From NCBI RefSeq assembly GCF_019396345.1, contig NZ_JAHKRM010000009.1, forward strand, positions 248,001 through 312,000: a stretch of 64,000 nt of DNA, in the 5' to 3' direction. Below are positions 29,416-38,000 of the stretch, in pieces (within the stretch, counting starts at the first letter, position 1; each line of letters opens with the position of its first letter). Made by a program: the position numbers and the translations under genes. Source of the DNA: Nonomuraea guangzhouensis (lineage in GTDB: Bacteria > Actinomycetota > Actinomycetes > Streptosporangiales > Streptosporangiaceae). Under the pieces are notes generated by a model, which was not told the origin of the DNA, made no database searches, and saw only the letters and a list, made by a program, of their open reading frames with translations.

Positions 29416-32019
29416 GTGTCCCGGTATCGCTGGTTATGCGTCTTGCCGTTGATCGCATCCGGGACGGTGGTGGGCCTGACGCCCGCCATCGCGTACGCCG
29501 CCACCCCCTGCGCGGCCGCCGACCTGTATGCCAAGCGGGTCGTGGCACCGGCGCCGGCGAGCGCCGGGGCGAGGTTCGGGGCGACGGCGGCGAGCGGGGA
29601 CTTCAACAAGGACGGCTACACCGACGTGGCGGTGGGGGCGCCGAACGATACCGTGGGCGGGCTGACCGGCGGCAGCGTGACGGTGTTCAAGGGGTCTGCC
29701 GGCGGCCTGGTGACGCCGGGGACGCGACTCACGCAGGCCAACGGGGGCGGCGGCGTCGAGGCAGGCGACCGGTTCGGGGCGGCGCTGGCCGTGGGCGACT
29801 TCAACAAGGACGGGTACGCGGACCTGGCCGTGAGCGCGCCGGGCGAGGCGGTCGGGTCGGCGGCCGGCGCGGGCTCGGTGTCGGTGTTCGCGGGCGGCTC
29901 GGGCGGGCTGTCGAGCGGCAAGTGGTACGGGCAGTCGACCGGCGGCGGCGGTGACGAGGCCGGGGACAACTTCGGCGCGGCCCTGGCGGCCGGGGACATG
30001 AACGGCGACGGCTACGCCGACCTGGCGATCGGGGTGCCCGGGGAGGTGCCGTACCAGGAGACGGCCAAGGGCGGCTCGATCTACGTCTACAAGGGCTCCG
30101 CGAGCGGCGTGGTGGCCGGGTGGACGGCCAAGCAGGAGGACGCGGGCGGCTCGACCGAGGCGGGCGACCGGTTCGGGGCCTCGCTGGCGGCAGGCAACAT
30201 CACCGGCAGCGGGCACGCCGACCTGGTGGTGGGCGCGCCCGCGGAGGCTCCGGGCTCGGACCCGGCGGGCAGCGGCGGCATTTACGTCATTCCGGGCGCG
30301 GCGGCGGGGAAGGCGGCCGGGTTCGGGCTGACGCAAGCGGGCAACGGCGGCGGGAACGAGGCCGACGACAACTTCGGCGCGGCCCTGGCCGTCGGCAACT
30401 TCGACAAGGACGGGTACGCGGACCTGGCCGTGGGCGTGCCGGGCGAGGCGCCGGGCGCGGAGGCGAAGGCGGGCGCGCTCGTGGTCTTCCCTGGGGCGGC
30501 GACCAAGCTGGGCACGGCGTACTGGATCCACGAGAACGCCGGCGCGGAGCCGCTGACGGCGGGTGACCGGTTCGGCGCGGCGCTGGCGACCGGGGACGCC
30601 GACCACGACGGGTACGCGGACCTGATCGTCGGCGCTCCGGGCAAGCCCTATGGCGCGGCGGGGGCCGGCGTGGCGTTCCTGTTCAGGGGCGCGCCGCGCG
30701 TGGCGAACTCGACGGTGAGCCTCACGACGGGCCGCCGCCTCACGCAGGTGGACGCGGGCGACGTCAACGAGGGCGGCGACAACTTCGGCTCGGCCGTCGC
30801 GCTGGGCGACGTCAACGGCGACGGCAACGCCGAGGCCGTGATCGGCGCGGCCGGGGAGGGCCCGAGCGGGCAACCGGCCTCGGGCACGGCCGTCGCTCTG
30901 TCGAAGCTGGTCAGGCCCGTGACGGGCACCGTGCCGCGCGAGGACTACGCGGCGACGACCGTGCTGCAGGCTTCGCCGCTGCCGAGCGCGACGGCGGGCA
31001 GGATCGAGTACGCCTACACCAACAACATCCGTGAACTGGTGTGGGGACACCAGCTCGACCCCGGCAACTTCGACTCGGTGCAGTGGACCGTGGTCGGCGG
31101 CCTGCAGGCCTACAGCGGGCAGCCCGCGCTGGGCGAGCAGGGCGACGGCCGGCTGACCCTCGCCGCGCACAACGCCGCAGGCCCGGTCTGGGCCACGGCG
31201 CAGGTCACCAAGGACCCGGCCGTCTTCGGCGACTGGCAGCCGGGTGGCGTCGCGATGGGCTCCGGCGTGGCGATCGGCCACCTGGAGGACGGCAGGCCGG
31301 TGGCGTTCGCGGTGGACACCGGGGGCGTGCTGTGGGCGTTGCCGCAGACCGCGGCGACCGGCCCGTACACCTCCTGGATCAGCCTCGGGATCGCCGGGCT
31401 GGCGGGCACGCCGGCGGTGACGACGGTCAGCGGCGGGATCCGCGTGTTCGTCACCGACACCAGCGGGGTCCTGCGGACGATGGTGTACGCGGGCGGCGCG
31501 GTCACCGGCTGCACCGGCATCAGCGACCCCGGTGCCACCGCCACGCCCGCGGTCGTGACGTACCCGGGCAGCAAGAGCCGCTTGTTCGTGCGGGGCGGCG
31601 ACGGGACGATCCTGACCAAGGTGCAGGACGACGGCGGCGCCTTCCCCGCCGCCTGGCAGCAGGTGCCGGGCTTCAGCTCGGCGGGCGCTCCGTCGGCGGT
31701 GGTCAGCCCGCTGACCGGCAAGACGGAGATCGTCGCGCGGGGCCTGGACGGCTTCATCTACAGCACCGGTGAGACCGTGCAGGGCTCGGGGGTGTGGCGA
31801 GACTGGAAGCAGGTGACGTTCGCGCCGGTCACGGCGGCCACCGACCCGACCGCGTTCCAGGTGACCAACGACAACGGCCGGACCTGGGTGTTCGTCTTCC
31901 GCGATCTGGACAACCTGTTCCACGCCTATCAGGTGCCGATCACGCTCGCCAAGACCCTGGCGGAGGACGACGCGGTCGCGTTCGAGCGTCACGACCTGCC
32001 CGCTCCCCCGAGGCGGTAG
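29416..32019 (+). CDS. Secreted FG-GAP (integrin alpha-like) repeat protein
   Basis: This is an 867-aa exported protein. The GTG at 29416 has GGAGG five bases upstream. Residues 1-28 are a Sec signal peptide ending near AIAYAA. Seven FG-GAP repeats follow (about 52-500), each with FGAALAxGDxNxDGYADL and the Ca2+-binding DxNxDG loop. The fourth repeat has lost the loop acids (NITGSGHADL). Seven repeats predict a closed seven-bladed propeller. The C-terminal half (500-860) is a second beta-propeller of the PLL/fucose-lectin-like type. It lies six bases upstream of the Rhs toxin gene in one operon and may bind glycan or act with the toxin at the surface. Confidence 0.9.
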   Translation: MSRYRWLCVLPLIASGTVVGLTPAIAYAATPCAAADLYAKRVVAPAPASAGARFGATAASGDFNKDGYTDVAVGAPNDTVGGLTGGSVTVFKGSAGGLVTPGTRLTQANGGGGVEAGDRFGAALAVGDFNKDGYADLAVSAPGEAVGSAAGAGSVSVFAGGSGGLSSGKWYGQSTGGGGDEAGDNFGAALAAGDMNGDGYADLAIGVPGEVPYQETAKGGSIYVYKGSASGVVAGWTAKQEDAGGSTEAGDRFGASLAAGNITGSGHADLVVGAPAEAPGSDPAGSGGIYVIPGAAAGKAAGFGLTQAGNGGGNEADDNFGAALAVGNFDKDGYADLAVGVPGEAPGAEAKAGALVVFPGAATKLGTAYWIHENAGAEPLTAGDRFGAALATGDADHDGYADLIVGAPGKPYGAAGAGVAFLFRGAPRVANSTVSLTTGRRLTQVDAGDVNEGGDNFGSAVALGDVNGDGNAEAVIGAAGEGPSGQPASGTAVALSKLVRPVTGTVPREDYAATTVLQASPLPSATAGRIEYAYTNNIRELVWGHQLDPGNFDSVQWTVVGGLQAYSGQPALGEQGDGRLTLAAHNAAGPVWATAQVTKDPAVFGDWQPGGVAMGSGVAIGHLEDGRPVAFAVDTGGVLWALPQTAATGPYTSWISLGIAGLAGTPAVTTVSGGIRVFVTDTSGVLRTMVYAGGAVTGCTGISDPGATATPAVVTYPGSKSRLFVRGGDGTILTKVQDDGGAFPAAWQQVPGFSSAGAPSAVVSPLTGKTEIVARGLDGFIYSTGETVQGSGVWRDWKQVTFAPVTAATDPTAFQVTNDNGRTWVFVFRDLDNLFHAYQVPITLAKTLAEDDAVAFERHDLPAPPRR

Positions 32020-32025
32020 CCGATC

Positions 32026-35000
32026 ATGAGGCTGGCGTCGAGGTGCCTGCTGGTGCTGCTCCTGGTCCTGTCCGGTGGGGCGGTCGTGCTGACCGTCCCA
32101 CCCGGGAGCCCGCCGGCGCAGGAATGGGGGTCGGCCGCGGGGCTGGAGCACGTGGTGAACGCCGCGGGCAACACCAGCAGGCCGCGTACGGTCCGCTCCA
32201 CGTACCCGCTCATCCAGGTCGGCGGGCGGCCCGCGCAGCCGAACGTGGCGCGGGTCACCCAGGGCAAGGCCGGCTGGTCGGGCGTGCGAACCACGGAGTT
32301 CACGGCCGGACCCGGCGTCAGGTCGGCTCCGCGCGTCCTCGCGGTCACGCCGGGTGTGGAGCAGTCCGACGCGTCGGGCAGCATGTCGGCCACCGAGGGC
32401 GGCACGACGGGCGGCGGCCAGGTGCTGACTATCGGCAAGCGGTCGGCGGCCTACCTGGCGTTCTCGCAGCTCGACGAGAAGCTCAAGTACCACCGGATCT
32501 TCGGCGCCGGCCTGTGGATGGTCAACTACGAGGCCGACACCTGCAAGGCGCGCCCGGTGAGCGTGCATCCGGTCACGCAGGCGTGGTCAGGGCAGTCGTA
32601 CCCGGGGCCGAGCGTGGGCGGGGCGCTGGCGCGCAAGTCGTTCTCGCACGGCTACATCGCGTTCGGGGCGACGAAGTCGAAGTGCCCGTTCAAACCGGTG
32701 GTGTTCGACCTGGGCAAGGCCGGGCGCGACCTGGTCCAGCGGTGGGTGAACGGCACGCAGCCCAACTACGGGCTGTCGGTGCGCGACGCCTCCTCCGACG
32801 CCCTGGGTGACAAGAAGTTCACCGGGCACGACACGAAGAACCCGCCCCGGCTGTTCGTGACGCACAGCCCGTACAACGCCACGTACGCGATCACCAACGC
32901 GGTGCCGAACCCGCCGGTCACGCAGGCGCAGAACGGCAAGATCAAGATCACCGTCACCAACCTCGGCGCGGAGGCGTGGACCCCGGGCGCCTACTACCTG
33001 GGCTATCGCGTCTACGACACCAAAGGCAAGCTGGTCACCCAGCAGCGCTCGGCCAACCTCACCCAGAGCGTCGCGCGCAACGCGAAGGTCAAGCTGGACG
33101 CCGAGATCAAGGCGCTCAAGCCGGGCACGTACTCGATCGACTTCACGATGGTGCACACCGGCGGCCCGGTCTTCACCGACGACCAGGTGCGGCCGATCCG
33201 GCTGATCCTGAAGATCATCGACATTCCGCCGGTGCTGCAGGAGGTCTACCCGCCGAACGGCTACCAGGCGCCGACGCTGACGCCGCAGCTGTGGGCGAGC
33301 GCGGTGGACCTGGACGCGCCGGCCGGGTCGGCGCTGTCGTACAAGTTCGAGGTCTGCGAGAAGACCGACGGCGGCGGCACGACGGGCTGCTTCGACTCGG
33401 GGTACGGTCCCGCGCAGGCGTGGGCGGTGACGGCGGGCAAGCTGTCGTGGAGCAAGACCTACCAGTGGCGGGCGCTGGTCAAGGACGGCACGACCGAGGT
33501 CCCCTCGCCCTGGGTGACGCTGCTGACCTGGGTGCCGCAGCCGGAGCTGACCTCGCGGGTGGCGGGCGCGCCGCAGGGCGGCCAGGACAAGGAGTTCGAC
33601 CCGCAGGTCGGCAACTACACCACCGGCGTGACGGATCTGTCGGTGAACACGGCGGGCCCGGACCTGAGCGTGACGCGCACCTACAACAGCCTCGACCCGC
33701 GCCGTGACGCGGCGTTCGGCGCGGGCTGGACCACGCAGTACGACATGCGCGTCACGCCCGACCAGGACGGCTCGAACAACGTCGTCGTCAGCTACGCCGA
33801 CGGGCAGCAGGTGCGCTACGGCCGCAATCCGGACGGGACGTTCTCGCCGCCGCCCGGACGGCAGGCCACGCTGAGCGTCGACTCCTCGGGCCGCTGGAAG
33901 CTCGCCGACAAGGCGGGCACGGTGTACGAGTTCGCGAGCACGAAGCTGTCGAAGATCACTGACGCGAACGGCCACTCCCTCACCCTCACCTACGACCTGA
34001 GCAACAAGCTGTCCAGGGCCACGGCCCAGCCGGGCGGCCGCGCGCTGGCCTTCACCTGGTCGGGCGCGCACGTGGCGAGCGTGCGTGCCGACGCTGCGAC
34101 TGACACCGCGACCTGGTCGTACGCCTACACCGGCGATCTGCTGGCCAAAGCGTGCGGGCCGGGCGGTGTCTGCACCTCCTACGAGTACGGGACCGGCTCG
34201 CACTACCGCAGCGCGGTGCTGGACTCGGTCCCGCAGGCGTACTACCGGCTGGGCGAGGACGACGGCGTCACCGCCTCCAGCGAGATCACCGTCAACCTGG
34301 GCAAGGACGCCGGAACCCACTCCAACGTGACGCTGGCCGCCCAGGGCGCGCTGGCCGGGACGGGTGACACGGCCGCGTCGTTCAACGGCACGACGTCATA
34401 CGTGAAGCTGCCCCCGGGCACGGTCAAGAAGACCAGGGACGTGGCGGTCGAGCTGTGGTTCAGGAACAGCACGACCGGCTCGGGCGGCCCGCTGCTCGGC
34501 TACCAGGACAAACCCCTCGATTCCACGCCGACGCTCGGGGTGCCGCTGCTGTACACGGGCACGGACGGGCTGCTGCACGGCCAGTTCTGGAGCGGCGGCA
34601 CGATCAAGCCGATCACCGCCCCGACGGCGGTGAACGACGGCCGCTGGCACCACGCCGTGCTCTCGGCCATGGGCTCCACGCAGACCCTGTACCTGGACGG
34701 CAAGGCCGCCGGCACGCTGACCGGCCAGACCCCGAGCCATCTCACGCTCACGCACAACCAGATCGGCGCCGCCGCCGTCACGAGCCTCGCCTCGTGGCCG
34801 GGCTGGGGTACGCAGACGCGCAGGTCGTACGCGGGGTCCATCGACGAGGTGGCGATCTACCCGCACCCGCTCGGCCCGGACTCGGTGGCCGCCCACTACC
34901 GCGAGGGATTGGCAGCGGCCGGGCCGCTGACCAGGACCACGCTGCCCAGCGGCAAGGTGGCCACGGAGGTCGCCTACGACGCCGGGCTGGACCGGGTGAG

Positions 35001-38000
35001 CGAGTACACCGACGCCGACGGAGGCACCTGGCGGATCGGCGCCCCGGTCGTGTACGGCGGCGACGCCGACCTGCGCAGGGCCGTCGAGGTGCGCGACCCG
35101 GCCGGGCACCCGTACTTCTACGAGTACGACGCGCTGTCCGGCTGGATCGTCCGCCTGGGCCTGCCGGCCGGGCAGGCGACCGGCGAACCGGAGGAGCCGC
35201 CGAGCTCGAGCCCGACACCCTCCCCCACCTACGTGTGCACCACCCCGGACCCCGGAGATCCGACCTTCTGCACGACGCTGCCCGGTAACCAGGGCGACAC
35301 GCCGGACTTCATCGAGCAGTACATGGACGGCGTGGCGATCCGCACGTTCGGCTACGACGACCACGGCTACCTGACCACCCTCACCAACGAGAACGGCCAG
35401 CCGGTCAAACTGGCCTACGACAAGCGCGGCAACATCACCTCCCGGACCACCTGCCGAGCCGACAAGAACTGCCAGACCGCCTACACCGCCTACCCGGCGG
35501 TGACGACCCCGGCCGACCCGCGCAACGACCGGCCCACGGAGTATCGCGACGGCCGCTCCACCAGCGCGACGGACAACCGCTTCCGCACCTCCTACACCTA
35601 CACCGCGTCGGGCAACGTCCTGACGGAGACCCATCCCGACGGCGGCCTGGTCAAGTACGCCTACACAACCGGCACCGAGCCCGCGCCCGGCGGCGGCGCG
35701 ATGCCCGCGGGGCTGCCGCTGACGATCACCGACGAGCGCGGCGCGGTGACCAAATACGCCTATTTCAGCAACGGCGACCTCGCCACGCTCACCACCGCCT
35801 CCGGCATGGTCACCAGCTACACCTACGACGGGCTCGGCCGGCTGACGTCGGAGACCGACGTATCCGACAGCGTCCCGGCGGGCGCGAGGACCACCTACGC
35901 CTACGACGACCTGTCCCGGCTGACCACGATCACCCGCGCCGCCGGCACGAACGCCGTCACCGGCGCCAAGCAGCAGCAGCGCTCCAGGGCGACCTACGAC
36001 GCCGACGACAACCTCACCTCGATCACACTCACCGATCTGGCCTCGGACGCGCCGCCCCGGGTGGCCACCTACGCCTACGACGACCACAACCGGATCGAAC
36101 GGGTCACCGACGCCGAAGGCAACGACAGCGGCTACGACTACGATCTGCTCGGCAACCTGATCGCGAGGATCGACGGCAACGACAACCGCTACGAGTACCG
36201 CTACACCACCCGTAACCTGCTGGCCGAGATCCGGCTGCGCGACTTCGACGGCGATCCCGAGGGCGCCCCGGAGGCGGGCCCGTACCTGGTGCTGAACTCC
36301 TACGCCTACGACTTCTCTGGACGGCTGGTCCGCGAGACGGACGCGATGGGCCGTACGGTGACGTACGAGTATTACCCGGACGAGCTGCTCAAGAGCGTCA
36401 CGCAGAAGAACGTCGCCCGCCCCGACGGGACCAAGCGCGACTACGTGATCACCTCCTACGAGTACGACGGTGACGGCAACCCCACGCGACAGGTGGCCGA
36501 CAACGGCGCGAGCGTCACCGAGAACGGCTTCGACGCGGCCGGCCGGATGACCTCCTCGACGATCGACCCCGGCGGCTTGGCCAGGCGCACGGTCTTCCGG
36601 TACGACGCGGCGGGCAACATCACGCAGATCTCCCGCACCGGGCAGCCGTCCAACGTCGGCTGGGCGCTGCCGGCGACGGCTGAGACGGTCGACCTCGCCT
36701 ACGACGGCCCAGGCCGGCCGGTCAGGCAGACGGTCACGGACGGTTCCGCGTCGCTGACCACGTCGTACGCCTATGACCAGCGGGATCTGACGATCGCCAC
36801 CACGGACCCGCGCGGCAACCTGGCCGGGGCCGACCCCGCCGCGTTCACCACCACGTACGCCTACGACGAGATCGGCCGCCCGATCAGGACGACGGGCCCG
36901 CCCGTGGCGGCCGAGTCCGGCGGCGGACCGGCGACGACGGTCCGGCCGCAGGAGGTGACCGGCTACAACGCCTTCGACGACACCACCGAGGTCAAGGACG
37001 CGCGCGGCGACGTCACCCGCGCCGAGTACGACCGGCTCGGCCGCGCGGTGAAACAGATCTCGCCGACCTACACCCCGCCGGGATCGACGACTCCGCTCAC
37101 GCCGACCATGCAGAACCGGTACGACGGTGACGGCAACCTCGTGGAGCTGATCGACCCGCTCGGCGGCTCCACCCGCTACACCTACGACCGGCTCGGCCGC
37201 GTCCAGGTCGAGGACCGCCCGGCTGCGACCAATGACGAGCGGGCCGAGTGGCGTTACACCTACACCCGCACCGGCGAGGTCCTGTCGGTCACGGACCCGA
37301 CCGGCGCCAGGTCGGAGACGACGTACGACGACCTGCGCCGCCCGGTCACCGCGACCCAGGTCGAGCGCCGGCCGAGCGCCCGCGACCTGGTCACCCGCTA
37401 TGCCTACGACGATGCGGGCGCCACCACGTCGATCGCCTCACCCAGCGGCCTGACCAGCACTTATGCCTACGACAGCCTGCATCAGCAGGTCAGGTCCACC
37501 GACCCGGCGGGCGTGAAGACGGAGTACGGCTACGACGCGATGGGCCGCCAGGTCCGCACCACCGACGGCCTGGGGCGTACGAGCAAGATGACCTACGACG
37601 GGTTCGGCCGGATGACCGGCCTGGCCGACCTCAGCCCGTCGGGCGCGGAGCTGCGCAAACGCGAGTTCGTCTTCGACGCGGCCGGCAACCCGACAGTCAG
37701 CATCGACCGCGAGTGCCATCGCACGACGTTCGCCTACGACGCGCTCGACCGGCTGACCAAGCAGGTCGAGGAGGTCAGCGACACCTCGGCGATCACCACG
37801 ACGTTCGGGTACGACGCGGATGGCTACCAGACCCGCTACACCGACGGCCGTGGCAACGCCACCCTGTACACGGTCAACAGCCTGGGACTGCCCGAGTCGG
37901 TCGTCGAACCGGCCACCGCGGCGCATCCGGCCGCCGCCGACAGGACCTGGACGGCCTCCTACGACAAGGGCGGCAATCCGGTCTCGCTGCTGGCCCCCGG

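Noticed and set aside
29434-32568. 1044-codon minus strand frame over the FG-GAP and Rhs genes
   Set aside because: Antisense shadow of strongly biased coding sequence. Composition is Arg/His/Gly-rich and no protein family is recognisable.
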